In this document: piece after piece, positions 1 through 13,000 of the stretch | Layout of the letters: each line of letters begins with the position of its first letter | How positions within the stretch are numbered: position 1 is the first letter of the stretch | DNA from: Varanus komodoensis | Taxonomy: Eukaryota > Chordata > Lepidosauria > Squamata > Varanidae | Length of the DNA: 64,000 nt | Assembly: GCF_004798865.1 (NCBI RefSeq) | Contig: NW_025336087.1 | Coordinates: 53,944,026-54,008,025 of the forward strand | Direction: 5' to 3' | Made by a program: the position numbers and the translations under genes | Notes under the pieces: generated by a model | Seen by the model: the letters and a program-made list of their open reading frames with translations, nothing else | The model's database searches: none | Told to the model about the DNA's origin: nothing

Positions 1-925
1 TGCTGAACATGGCACACATACCATGAGAGTAGGTGTGCTAGCCCCACCTCTCTCCTTAACTCTGTTCATCATCCCCTACTCTTGAGGGCACTGTTGTGTA
101 GAAGAGTTGGGCAGGTCTCCCATAAGTGTGAGAGCTTTCCATCTGAGTATGACTATTGAAAACTCCATGTCTGGCTGTGCTGAGGAAGGTCTCTTCTTCA
201 TGCCATCACGCTCCGTGAACAGAGAGTGAGTAGTATAATAAAGGAGAGGGAGAGGGAGAGGTGAAGTTAACACACTCCCTATCATTATGCATTTGCTCTG
301 TTCAGGTTCAGAATGTCTCCAGAGGGTTTCAGAAAAATTGGTAAAAGCCTTCATCAATCAGTCCTGAGGCTTTCTTTTTAGTTTAATGAGAACAATCAAC
401 AGAACACACTCCATTACTAAATTAAATCTACCTAGTGTTATTGGAATCTGCATTCAGTCATCTTTTCCTCTGTTTCCAAAGTTTAGAAGTGAGTGTGCCT
501 CTGTATGTAACAGAGTACAGGGTGGAGGCAGGAGCAGTCTGCCAAAGGCAATTGAGTCCTGACCTATCTAGTTTACTTCCCTGTAATCATGAGACTCTGA
601 ATATAAGTCTTGTGCCATCCAGGACTTACCATCTGTCTTAAGATTTGAAGGACGAGACTGCTGCTGGTTTCCCCCCAACTAAGCAACTTGTCTGTTTTGC
701 CCTGGATAGAGACAGTTTTGAGTTCTGTAGTTTCCAACATGAAGGCTTTACAATTGCCTGAGACTTTCTCCCAGCCAGTGGTCCGAGGGTCACTGAAACA
801 CATCACCTGCAGACCCCAATTTGAATGTCTGCAACTTCTCCATATTATTGTAAGGCTTTGGCCATCTTGACTACAACACCTAGTCAGCCTTCACCCTCCT
901 ATATTCCTGCAGGGGATTTATAACC
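1..925. other. Unassigned AT-rich stretch
   Basis: No gene or repeat family is recognised here. A short purine-rich run of GGAGA-type units lies at about 243-263. The reading frames present are short and resemble no known protein. Confidence 0.6.
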
Positions 926-1108
926 CAGTGGCGGCCAAACCAAGGCCTTAGAGCTGTATGTGGGTCTTTGAGTTTATTTTGCAGCTCACCAGGCTCCCAC
1001 ATGCCACTGTCTACCTGCTGCTGCCACCTGTAGGTACCTGCTTGTGGCTCTCGAACATCTGGCATTTTCCTGTGTGGCTCTTCCACTGAGCAAGTCTGGC
1101 CATCCTTG
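926..1108. mobile_element. hAT-like non-autonomous DNA transposon
   Basis: The left end reads CAGTGGCGGCCAAACC. The right end, read on the minus strand, begins CAAGGATGGCCAGACT, giving imperfect terminal inverted repeats (about 10 of 15 positions match). The flanks ttataacc (918-925) and atttaacc (1109-1116) match at 6 of 8 positions, as expected for an old 8-bp hAT target-site duplication. The interior repeats a 'gtggctctt' theme near both ends, typical of small hAT derivatives with GGCC-type ends. There is no transposase reading frame. The exact subfamily is unknown. Confidence 0.6.
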
Positions 1109-4100
1109 ATTTAACCCATTCCTGCCAACCTGCTTTTTGTAGCATGAAGAGTTATGGAAATCTTGAAAGACTGCACTGTGGGCATGTGTGTGCGATCTGT
1201 GAATTGACCTATGTAAACATGAACATCAAACTGATATGCATTTGAGAATATATTGGCTGCTATCTTGAAGAAAACACCAGAGACCAAAAGTCCCATCCAA
1301 AAGAGGAAAGAGGTATTGCAGTGCATAAAAATGGCATAAGTTTTACAGAGAATATTCCACAAGAATCTTTGTTGCTTTAGCAAAAAATATAAGGCAAGAA
1401 TCTTTGTTGCTTTGCCTGCAATGAACAAATATGGCTATACCTCAAGAATTAATTCTATACAGAAACTTTACAGATCTCGCAGATCTCGCTCTTCTGCACC
1501 ATGAGTGCAATTAGTTCTAGGGGTGTATGTATTAATGGCAAAACTGATCTGGCTGTATTTTATCTTTTTGGCTCCACGTCCTCCAATTCTGGCAACTAGC
1601 CAGAAGGATAAAATTTTACTGGCCAGCTGGCAATCTGAGATTTGTGCTACTCTAATAACTATTTGCATGCATCCTTTGTTTCATCCTTCTTCACATATGC
1701 CTGGGATTACAGAACAGCAACATAAAGAATAGCTAAGCTATATGGCTTAACTGAAAGAGAAAAGGCAGAAGTGGTGGATAAGCCTGCTCCTAAAGGAGGT
1801 GTGTTTAGCGCTGACATTTTCAGTCCAGGGCAGAGAAAAAGGGCAGCATTTCTCTATTTCTATTCAATGCAATTACAGTGATATAAAAGGCTGTTGCTTA
1901 TGCCATGGTTTTCTTACTCAGCATAGTATCTGATGATGTTTAATAACTGGCAATAAATGAACAATAATTGACAGTTAAGTGACCAATGGACAAAACCCAA
2001 GCTATTTCCCCCTTCCATAAGCTTAGCTTTGTTGAAAGAGGAGTAATTTAATAGGACACATACTGATACAAGCTATAACCTCACTAAAATTCACTAAAGG
2101 CCTTGTCAGAGTTACCTACTGGGGTAGGAAAAAGAGGCCAGACATATTGATGAAAGCAACTCTACAAAAATCCCTTTCCACAACTTTCTTTTAGGATATC
2201 TTGTTTTATCAAAGCTCTATGACTGAAGGACCTTGATCAGAGTACTACAGAGGAAGAGTTCTTTTGACAGGACATTTTAACTTCTACATCAAAGTATTTA
2301 TCCTTAACAAGTATGACCTGGAATTTTCTGATCTGAAGCATATGATACCTCCATGGGAGGCCTAGTTTAAAATGTGGTGGGTTGGATACAATTAGAATCA
2401 ATCTGCACTTTTGACCAAGGCTTGAGAAATGGGGAAGGCACAAAGAGCTAAAATTGCTCATCAATTCTTAGCTGTTATGCTGAATCATTTAGTTATCCAG
2501 CTATGCTCCAAATATGTAGCAAGATGATGAAGAAAATTCACATAAACTATATTGCCTCTCTGTCCTGTGGTTTTTCCTATTTGTCTTTTATCACTTCCCA
2601 GATTCTATACGAAATTACTGTATCTTTCAGTATACTATTTGCAACTAAAGCCTTCTGTGCCTTCTTCTGAAGTACACTGAGAAGTTTCTATCATAAGCAT
2701 ATTAGAAAAGTTGGCTAGAAACAGAACTGAGACAAAATCTGACAACATTGAAAACATTTCTAAGAATTTCTGAGATTTTTCTTTCTCTTACTCCACAAGA
2801 AAAAGAAGGTAATTTTGGATCATTTTCTTTCATTAGTTTCTACCAGAGCAATCCTTGACCCCTTCCCAATTTTCTCTGCCCACAAATAGCCTGTCAAAAT
2901 TCTCAATTCTATTTGTTCCCAGCTCCTAAACACATCCACACATCCATATATACATGGATTATGTTTTTAATAGATGTATTCACCATACAAATATCAGTTC
3001 AGGCCTTTGTACCACACTTGTCATTCTATATAATACATCTTGTAGGAGACATACAGAAGGCCTCAGCCTATGATGGTCATAACAGTATAGAGAAACTCAA
3101 GAGATACCCACTATCCATTGATTGGAGAGATCTGTGCATTAATGCATACCATTTTCCACCATATTTCTGACAATTTTAATTACTACTATCCAAATTTCTC
3201 AGTTTTAGATCAGGTATCTATTGTTTCTATTTTTGAAACAATGTTTTTTCATTGTTTCAGATTATGGGCTATGATTGGATGGGAAGGAAATGTGAAAGTG
3301 ACCATGGGCAGGTTCATACAACATGAGAAGCCATGGTAAAATGCTACCTTTGTGGGTCTGTTGTGTTGTCCTTACCCAGCCCCAGATCTGGCAATGCAGC
3401 ATGGTAGGATTAGTTTTCTGAAACTGCATAGAGAATCCACAGTTTTTCTTAAGTTTCCATGCTTCATCGTGGCTTCTACAGTTGTCTAGACCACCATTTA
3501 CTGTTGTTGGTATGGAAACACCACAGACAGTCCTGGCATGGAAGTGGCTGCTTCTAGCTTTCAAACTCTAATGTCCTCATCTCCTGAGCAAAAGCAGTGC
3601 CACTGCTGGCATTATTCCCATTGGCTGAGCAATGGGTCCATCTCTCTGTTCACTTTTGTATATGGGGTTGTGGTGCAAAAAGATATGGCGGGAGAAGGTG
3701 GGAATCACAGAAAAGCTAACTATTTCATTTTAATAAACTTTCTAAGGGAGCTGGAAGTGCTGTAGGGAAATTTGGGGACGGGAAGAGAAGAAGCCCAGAT
3801 TAGGACGACAGTGGACTGTGGTCCATAGGCAAATAAACAGAAAGAACAGGGAGGACGGAGCAGGGAGCTGCAGAAGTTACATTTTGTGAGAACCACACAA
3901 TTGTCTGACTGGTAAGTTCAGGTAAAAATCCATGCACAGGGTTGTTTGTCATGTCATGTGAACTCGTCAATGTCTATGTTGTACAACATGTAAGATGCAT
4001 CTGCATAATCCTTCTAAGTAGCAATGAGGATTTTTTCACAGTTGCTTGCAAAACGGAACCTGAGGAATTAGGCGAATCGTCAGAATTCAGGATACTACAG

Positions 4101-7097
4101 ACAACCAGCTTACCAAGTAGTTACATACAATGGCATGCAAATCCAATGAAACAAAACTAAATTTATACATAGAACCAATTTTAAAAGCACACAGTCGAAG
4201 ACTGTGCTGGTATACAAGGAAAAAAATTCACGGTAAAGTAATGCCTCAAAGTTCCACAAAATGTGCATGTTTTCAAGTTCACCAGAACTCTTCATCAAGG
4301 GGGATAGAAGAAGAAAAAGAAAAGGCAAAAAGTTGGCCAGATGTAGCCATGAAGTCTGAAACTTAGATTAGACCCTGTCTCAAAATGGAAGTTTGTAGAG
4401 ACTAAGAATTAGTTGGTGGCAGGTGTTAAAGGTATTAGATTACACCTAGCACTGTGTTTAGGAAGACCGAAGCAATAACAGATCTTCATTACTGAAAAGA
4501 CAAAGGCTGACTATAATTCAGATCCTTTTCTTCCCTGGGATGAAAGGCACAGGTAAATCAGCACAGAGAAGTGCAAACAAACATGACAGTCCTTATTTTG
4601 CAAAGCTTGAGATTAATTTTAAGTGGTGCACTAGGTTAAAAAAAGTCAGCAACGGGCAAAGTGTGAGTATTGTGTAGTGGCTGGAACAGATGGGTAGATT
4701 CTGCCAAAAACAGAGAGGTTAAGTGGAAAATCAGGGCTTCAGCCTGGCTGGAAGCTCTGGTACAACCCTTTAACAAATGAAAACCAGTTGCACATTGTTT
4801 TTCATACTATGAAGAGAACTGAATGAATTTCAAGAAGTAGGTCAAGAATGTTATGGATATTATTTCATCTAAAATTGTGAGCACTTCATTTCATGCATTT
4901 TAGAAGAGCTAAAAGGGGGCGTTAAATAAAAGATACAAGACCCAGTCTGTAGTCGAGATCAGAAGAGGAAGGAGCTCAAATACAGAGCTGCACCAAGAAA
5001 TGGGCTTTTATATTATGTCATTCTACCATTACTTCTACTATTTAACATGTGTGTGTGTTTTGATTTTATTTTTTGCACCAACAATACAATTCTCTTTCTT
5101 TAATGGGAGGACAAATTCATCCTATATCCATAGTGGATATTCACTGATGTTGAAACACACACCCCTAAATTCCCAGAACAGAACACCTGTATTCAGATGG
5201 AGCAGCCTTGTGCAGTCAAAATACGTGCAACTAAAGGAAATACTTCTTGTATTTGAACATGCCATTTTGGCCAAAGAGCATCATGTATTGCCCCACTGAA
5301 AGGAGCTTTGCATTTCCTTTTTGTGGGGGCATCACATCATATTTCCTGAAAAGGAGGGGGTGGGAATACATCCTTAGCCTGTTAATCATCTGTACATATA
5401 ATCTATGCTTGCTCACACTGTACTCTATGAATTGAAAATTAGGAAATCCAGAGCATGCACATGTATATAATTTAATGATACACCAGATCTATCTACTTCT
5501 TCTTAATAACATGCAGGTCTACAACAATTGCCTGGGAATCAGCAAACATATAGAAAACTTTTCTTTGAGGGGACGGCAGGAGTAGTGCTATAGTCAGGTG
5601 AATGCCTGCAACATCCATTATTTCAGATGTCACCACCAAATGTACTTTTGTAAACATTAACACTCAAAATATTTAAATATCTGTTCCACAGACAGTCAAC
5701 TTCTCTTGGTTTGGAAGAGTCTGTCAACAGTGATCCACACTGATATGTACTCACATCCACAAAGAAAAGTCAGTTAGTTAAATTCAGAGACATTGTCATT
5801 ACTCATATTCCTTGACTGAGAAATTATTATATACACTGTTGGTGCTGATTGCTTTTAGAATCTTGGAAGACAGAAAAACATGAAAAAGTATTACTTCATA
5901 AGATGTATTTTCTACAAAATTGGTTCTGATCCAGACTAGATTTTAAAATCATTCCCTGAGGTGGAAGCTCTTTCCACTGAACTTATCATTTATGTATAAA
6001 ATTATGAATTAGACATGCATGGCTTTCAGACACCCTTTAATCAGTCAGACTGAATAATTAAAACAATATAGTATTTTTTCAACTTCAATCAAGCCACAAG
6101 ATACAAGGAGCAACAATTAGGGAAGGTCAAGTAACAGAAGTACTATATTTCATGACAGTCAAAAAGTATAGATTTTAGCATAAGAGATTTTAGCACAATA
6201 GAACTTCCACTTTCTTACACTGACAAATGTATGTCCATGGGTTGAATTCAGAGTTGCCCTCAAGGAGCAGAAGAACTTCTTGTGTTGGGATGGGCTGGGG
6301 TGGCAATGTTGCTCAATTCCCAGTTCCTGTTGCAGTTCCAAATGCCACCTCCCATGCCATTTTTGGCCTGTTTGATTCTGTACTTTGAACTTGTGATTTA
6401 GACTGGGAATTGAATTCTGGCTTGGACCACCTTGCCTTGTTTCCTGGGTCCAGGTGCATTATATGTTCCTCAGCTGCCCAAACCCTAGACCCTTACATGC
6501 ATTAGAGGTTCTTTCCCTCATTTGAATTGAGAGTCTATTGCCTCTTTTTCCCCCCTCCTGCCCATTTTCTTATTGTTTATTCATCATTTCTGTGTTGTGA
6601 AGTTTTCAGGCCAACTTACACCAAGCACCAAATCCCAAAACCAAATGCAATAAAACTAAAGATAAAACATATAATAATTTTCTTAACAATGTATCTCTTT
6701 CACCCATCTTTCTCTTGGATCCTATTTCCTCGGGACATTGCTGAATCCTGTTCCTTCCTTCAGAAATGCCATATCACTAACTCACTGGTTCTTAAAAACC
6801 CTGCTTAAAAATAAATCTTAGGGTTTCTATTACAATTCAACTTCCTAGCTTAGCCTTTTATAAAACCCTAAGTTTCCACTCACTTCCTATAAATAGCATA
6901 ACCTCTCCCTTCAGGGCTCCTTTTTTCTAATTTTCACAACTCATCATTTTCTATTTCCTGAATTACCTGTTTTCTCAACCATTTGATGCCATCTGCTACA
7001 TTTACCAGCTCCTGTGTCATGTTGCTGTACCAAGGCCTGGTTCATTTATGAACAGCTGGTGAAGTACTATGTCTGAAACAGTGTTTGCTTATAAGGC
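1109..7097. other. Unassigned stretch with minor direct repeats
   Basis: No gene or clear transposon is recognised in about 6 kb. Two local duplications are visible: an 18-19 bp unit at 1360-1378 repeated at 1395-1413 (period 35), and a perfect 9-bp tandem (agatctcgc) at 1472-1489. A short GT run lies near 5049-5060. Reading frames are at most 105 codons, with no recognisable domain. Confidence 0.6.
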
Positions 7098-7290
7098 ATG
7101 GTGGGTTGTCACCGAAAGTGTGAACCCACTATGGGTTTTGTTAGGATGGCTTATTTTGAGCTTATAAACCACCCTGAAAAACTAAGACTTGTAGTTGGGA
7201 TTGTTTTATCCATGATTTGTTGTCAAGTGGTCCGAAAACAATACAGCTTATCATGGGTCCATCCTGGCTACAAACAGGCCACTTGGTTAG
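7098..7290. mobile_element. Candidate unclassified MITE
   Basis: The block contains repeated 'gggttgt', 'gaacccac' and 'aaccaccctga' themes in both orientations, and 'catgatttgttgtcaa' further on. This pattern resembles short squamate DNA-transposon derivatives rich in GGGTTGTT/AACAACCC. The termini and target-site duplication are not clear, so the boundaries are approximate and the family is not named. Confidence 0.3.
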
Positions 7291-9599
7291 AGTGGCAGGA
7301 CTCCTTGCTCCTCTGGCCAAGTGGCTGGCAAGAATCCACCGTTGCCTGCTGTCCCAAAAGTGCCCAAGCAGAACTTTAGGAAGGCAAGCAAAGGCCTTCT
7401 GCTGTCCCTCCTGCAAGCCATTCTTGATTCACTGAAACTCATTTTAAAATATTGGGGCATTTTTTTTTGGAGGGTCATCTATAAGGTACTGCTCCAAAGA
7501 CCTCTCATGGTATCTTGGAGGGGCTTTCCATGGACACCTGCCATAAAATTCTTTTTTGCACCAATAACATGCACAAATAATTATGCATTTGCTCTCTCCC
7601 TCCCTCCCTCTTAACTCAACCTGCACAGTTCTTACAAATCAGGCAGCACAAATGGGGTGTCCCTTGGAATGGTACTTGCTGGGTTGGCTGCCCACCATGC
7701 AAAGGCAGCAGGCACGGTGGGCAGCCAATTCCAGACTTCAGCTATGTCCCCCCCCCCCCACCCTCCGCTTACAAGGTGTCAGATGCACACCTGTCAGATC
7801 CTTGAAAAGCTCCATGGGGGTAGTGAAGGGATTCCTTGTGAATGCCACTGTTGGGTTAATGAAAGCAAGCTTTTGCGATCATCCCCACAAAAGGAGGGTA
7901 ACACAAAATCAAGACACTGAGAGCTTGAATGACCCACAGCAGTGGTGGGGAGAAAAAGCAGTTTGATTCTCCTGTAAGGTCCCTGGGGTAAGCACACACA
8001 GAACCAGGTGAGAAAAGGAAGTGATGGTGAACCTTATCCAGGATGTGGCCCATCATCTGTTGGACACATCGTGGTAGGGTGGCTTCTAAGCCACAACATG
8101 TAGCTTGCTTTTCACGGCATCTGAATCTAGCTTGTGTCTGGACATCACCATTTCAGATTGTTGCTGGGAGATTACATGGCTGTTCCTGAGAAGTTCAGAT
8201 AAGGGTAGATCAAACCCTTCCAACATGCGGGATTCAGTTATAGGAGCCAACAGGAATCTGAAATGATGCATTTTATCAGCTCGTTGCTTTTGTGTGCACC
8301 TGGCCTTGGTCCATGGTCCATTTCTGTCCTAACTCCATAGCTACTATATTATATTAGCCATTATAGCAAACATAAGCATTAAACTACCGGTTCCCTCCTC
8401 ATACCACCCATTATACTAGAACATAATATCAGCTTCAGTACAACGGTGTGTACTAATTTCTAAGCAAAGCTGTACCAAGTGCCTGTGCCAAAAGAAAGAA
8501 TGAAACTTTAAGTAATTGGCAAAATCACGGTTAAAATGTATATTATTATGCAGTGTAATAATCACAGGCTTGATTGTTGGGACACATTCATTGATATAAT
8601 GTCTGTGATTATAATGGGGGAAAAAAGAATCCAACAGGATACCAACTAAGGCAAACAATAAGTCAAAAATTCAAACATGCTATTAAGGCACACAGAACCC
8701 TCAGTAAGAGAAAAGCCTATCATACTCCTAATTACTAGTGTCTATTGCTCTTTAGCATTTTTTTTCTTGAACTCCTTAGTGGTTTTAGTCCATTCAAAAG
8801 AGGAAAACAGTGCATTAATGAATGTCTTAATGAAACCACCCTGGTAATAATCCAAAACTTAGATTCACAGCTTCAGTTGGTTTTCTGTCTTTCTGTACAA
8901 TAATTGCATATTCACTTCACCACCAACATAGTTCTAACCCTGAGTAAATGCTTAGGTTTCAGAACTTCAAACAATGGAGCAGAGATGGTTTACGCCAGCA
9001 TCACACTTGGCAAATTAATGAAAACATTCTGCCATATAGTAGATAAGTATCAGTCTCCTTTTAGATCGAGTCAATAGTCTGAAGTGCACTTAGGTAATTT
9101 TGGACTGCAATTTTGTATTCCCCTCCCTGGAAGCAAACCCTAATGAATTCCAAAAGCAGCCCCAGAAATCAGCAGAAATTTATGCTTTTGAAATGGGACA
9201 AAACCCACCTTCCCTTTTGCATTGTCCACTGGCCTGCCCCATTCCAGAAATACATTTTCCTGCTTTTTCTGGCAGCCTTACACAGTGCAAACTTTCCACT
9301 ATGCCAGTGGTGCGTCTTGCTATAGCGAAGGCAGCCCTCCGAATGGCTCAAAGTGCTTTGCTTTCCTTACTTTGACGCGTGGTAAGCCGGGCCTGCTGTC
9401 TTTGGGGACTCTCCTGCTCATACTGCTGAGAAGAGCCCAGTGCATTTTCCCTGATTTGCCACCCTCAATGCACCACTGTCAATAGTTTAAGGATATTGGT
9501 AAATGTGTGTGTGAGAGAGGGAGAGAGGGATGAAAAAGTGCTTGTGAAAAGATACTTCTGCAAACTTTATTAAAGGCCTATGATCATTGTTTATCATCA
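7291..9599. other. Unassigned stretch
   Basis: No gene is recognised. It contains a CCCT-rich run near 7596-7610, a strong hairpin at 7684-7728 and a 12-C run at about 7748-7759 (the hairpin is listed separately). A 127-codon plus-strand frame at 7583-7966 has no known domain and spans the hairpin and the C run, so it is probably chance. Confidence 0.55.
7684..7728. repeat. Inverted repeat / hairpin
   Basis: The arms ttggctgcccacc (7684-7696) and ggtgggcagccaa (7716-7728) are perfectly complementary over 13 bp. After one mismatch, three more pairs close an 11-base loop (7701-7711). A C run follows about 20 bases downstream. The hairpin could be the core of a small palindromic transposon or a folded RNA; nothing in the sequence decides which. 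Confidence 0.75.
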
Positions 9600-10055
9600 C
9601 TGTTATCTGGGGATGTGGGCTGCACTGTCAGCAATAAGTGAATGATATTCAGCTCTGCTTCTCCTTTTCATCTAATCCAGATAAAGTATTGGATGTCCTG
9701 AGTCAGTGCATGGGCAAGGTAATGGATGAAAGCCAATACAGTGAGACTTAATCTAGACAATACAGAGATACTTGGCATGGGTGGTCCACCCGTCCAGTTA
9801 AGTAGCATTTACTTAGCACCTTTCACCAGTGACAGACCAACAACCATCCTACCCAGACAGAGATTTATTTATTCAACTTATATTTCACTTTACTAGTCTG
9901 AAGACTCTCCAAGCAGATTACAAAAGAGATGGCTTTGTGACATTCATTCACACTCTGGTAATCTCTAATTTGGATTACTGCAATGTGTTGTATGTGGGGC
10001 TGCCTCTGAAAACTTTCTGGAAGGTTCACTTCATCCAAAATAGGATGGCTTGACT
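9600..10055 (+). mobile_element. L2 LINE fragment (reverse transcriptase C-terminal part)
   Basis: Plus-strand pieces match the L2 reverse transcriptase region. Near 9640-9720 a degraded 'DIQLCFSF' stretch stands for the segment just after the catalytic YADD box and is followed by 'DVLSQCMGKVMDE'. At 9931-10050 the frame reads HTLVISNLDYCNVLYVGLP, a hallmark of L2 elements. The copy is truncated at both ends and carries a 60-bp nested insertion at 9865-9924. Without that insertion the L2 reading would pass directly from 'DR' to 'DGFVTFIHT'. It is non-functional and old. Confidence 0.8.
9865..9924 (-). mobile_element. 60-bp L2 3'-tail insertion nested in another L2
   Basis: The segment starts ttatttattcaacttata and continues through a 'ctccaagcagattaca' block, which is the reverse complement of a squamate L2 3' end with an AATAAATAA tail. 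It is flanked by agagat on both sides (9859-9864 and 9925-9930), consistent with a 6-bp target-site duplication. It is an extremely 5'-truncated retrotransposed tail, antisense to its host element. Confidence 0.65.
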
Positions 10056-13000
10056 GTGAACTGGCTGGTAAGTTCATATTAAGCATATGCAACGTGCTTG
10101 ACAAATTTTAATTCATCTGTCTTCGCAATTACTGTGCAAGGTAACCTTGATTGAGGGATATAACTTACCTAAGGCCATCCCATGAGCTAAAATTAATGTA
10201 GGCACATGATCTCCAGCTGTCAACCTGAACACAACTGGGTGGCACATTGTATGCATCCATGTACCTTACCTTTGAAAACTCTTCTTTCATATTATTTCTA
10301 ATTTCAAGAATAACTGACGAGAATAAAATTCTAACTATACTAACAATTCCCTTGAAGATTTTGAAACAGCACTTCAGCAAACATTGTGGCACTTTCTCCG
10401 AAGGGATATACGTTTGTGCCCAGTGAAGCTTGGCATTCAAAGGGGCTTTGAGAGTCTACTGGTTTCAAATGGCCTTTTAACTAATGTAATTTTGATAGAT
10501 ATGTTACTGAGCTATTCCTGTGGTTTAAGATAATTATTTTGTGCTGGCTGAAATGTTATATGAAACATTGTTTATATGACTATTTAGAATTTGTAAATTT
10601 TTGACATTTAAAGCTTTTCTACATGATGCTTTTAACATGTTACTTTACTGAGGCTTCTGCTTGCAATCTTGGGGGTAAGAATGATGCTCTTGGGAAATCA
10701 TTCCCACAGACTGCAGGCTGTATTCCAGGATTCGGAATTGGAATTTCGTTGAGACTGGGGAGGATGGGCCGGGTCAAGATTCTGAGATGTAGCAGGCAGA
10801 GGCAATTATGTCAAGTACAGACACTCCAGAGCCAGACAGTTCCTGGGAATGACCAAGATGTGGGAAAAGTCTCTGAGAATAAGGAATTCTCAGCTGCAGA
10901 GCATGCCTCCCCTGCTTTTGATCAAATGACATGGTATCAGCAAAGATAGGAGGCCCAATTAAAAGAGAAATATGTGGAGAGGAAGTGTGCTTGCTTTCAG
11001 GGCAGCAGGGGATGGGTCCCAGAGAGGTTCATAAGGACAGGTCCTGGAGGTAAACACTAGATTGGGTTCAACAAACCACACTGTGCATGCTCAGAGATCC
11101 ATGCTGGGTGACTTGTACATGGGAGCAAGAAAAATGGTCTGTGGCTAGTGATTGTCTGAAGGGGGAACCTCAGCTTGCAACATGCAGATTGTGGCATTAA
11201 GATGTTACACACATTTTTTCCAGGTTTTTCTTTCTCTGTCTTTCTACGTGTTCCATCACACCACCACTAGATGGTACTGTGGTGTACCAGAACTGCAGAG
11301 GTGCACATCCTGTCAATCACAAAGGGGATGGGCTATAAAGCATAGGAGAGGCCCTGGAGGATGACAGTGTTGAGTAAAACACCTGTAAGCTGCCAAGAGT
11401 AAAGAATCACAAGTGCTGAATAAAAGCCTAGCACAGAAAAACCTTTAATATAATATTATACTATTGCATGCAATAATTCTATATTTATTTTAAGCTGTCT
11501 TTCCAAGGAGAAAATGTTGGTTTGGCTGATTAAAGCTGCATGAGGTGACTTAAATCAGTGGGGTCAATTTTTACAAAAGAATAACAGTTTTTAAATACAA
11601 AAATACCATTAGTACCTTCCTGGAAAAATCCCTGCACTTCAAATTTCTGAAAAACCATCCTGCCTTTAAAATGCTACCAAATGTCCTCTCACTTTTGAAA
11701 CCTGTGGGTGGGATTCCAAAGGAGGAATGGCATTCTTTGCCTGGCACACTTTTGGGGGGCACTGATGATGCCCATCACCCCCTCAAAAGGCCAATCCAAT
11801 CCATGAATACTTATTTTTATGCAAAACATAAACTAGAAGCCTTTTCTGTAATACTAATGAAAGTTTTTGCTGTGGAATCATCAAGCAACCAGACGTTTAG
11901 CTTTGCTTCTGTTTCCTGCAACATCATTACTTATCATTATGAAGGCTCATGCTGAACTCTTATGATAGTTCTTACCCTTTTTCAATAAAATGGCCTTTTT
12001 AACATCAAAAATGGCAAATATCTCATCAAGGTCCAAAATGTCAAGGAAATTCACTCTAGTTGGGACCATCTCGGGCAATGGGGCTTTTACTGCTGTTCAC
12101 CTCAATGAGGCCCTTTCTAAAAATAGCTGTACATATCAGCCTTCCGCTACATTCTAAACTTTACAGTTTAGACAAAACAGTAATTTCAGCTTCACTTTGT
12201 TTATTCTATTCATAGCTGACATAAATGGAAGGGATGCAGTCACCTTCAAAACCACATTTCCTTGTGTACATTGTGCTCTTCTTTCTATATAACAGTCAGT
12301 TAGAATTGCTTTAATGGATGCGGACGGAGGTCTGAGCACATCTTTAGACAAGCGTGAATGCTGAACCGGCATACTTCCGATTCTGTCCCACCTTGGGGCA
12401 ATCAACACCTGGTATTCCAGTGTGTCACATGAGGTTTGCTCCAACCTGTCCTCCCCCTACTATTTCTGCCAATATATCCTTTTTTCATACTTACAACATC
12501 GCAACTTTTTTATATGTTGGGGTTTTCTGCCAGTGCTAAGCTTGCAGGATGGTTTAGGGGCCTGGAAAATGGTTTCAGTGGGCTGCTGCCCTATGGTCAG
12601 GGGAGGCTAGGAAGTGTCTTACTACACCCTAGCAACCTGGAGATCCTTCATGTTCATCATTCCTCCACATGGCTTCTTTCTCTGACTTGCAAGTGTTCCT
12701 GCCCTCTCTTCCCCCATAAAAAATAGTTTGCAATGACTTCTCAGGCCTTCCTGATTGCCTCTTGTGTCCTCTGACTCAAGAAACAACTAGATGAAAATTG
12801 GATTTGTTCAGTAGCCTTATTCACAGCTACACTATACTGACTTCAAGAGAGCTAACTTGTGGGAAAGTCCACATAGGAGGTGCACTTGCTTGCTTTGGGG
12901 GGAGGCAATGGGTGTACTTCTGGTCCAACAGGTTTGTGACCTGGAAGGACAGGAACAAGCGTAGCACCCTTTCTCCTTCTCTATAAATTTTCGCAAGGAG

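Noticed and set aside
4660-4780. Possible MIR head (gtgtagtggctggaacagatgg)
   Set aside because: The core region that should follow is not recognisable.
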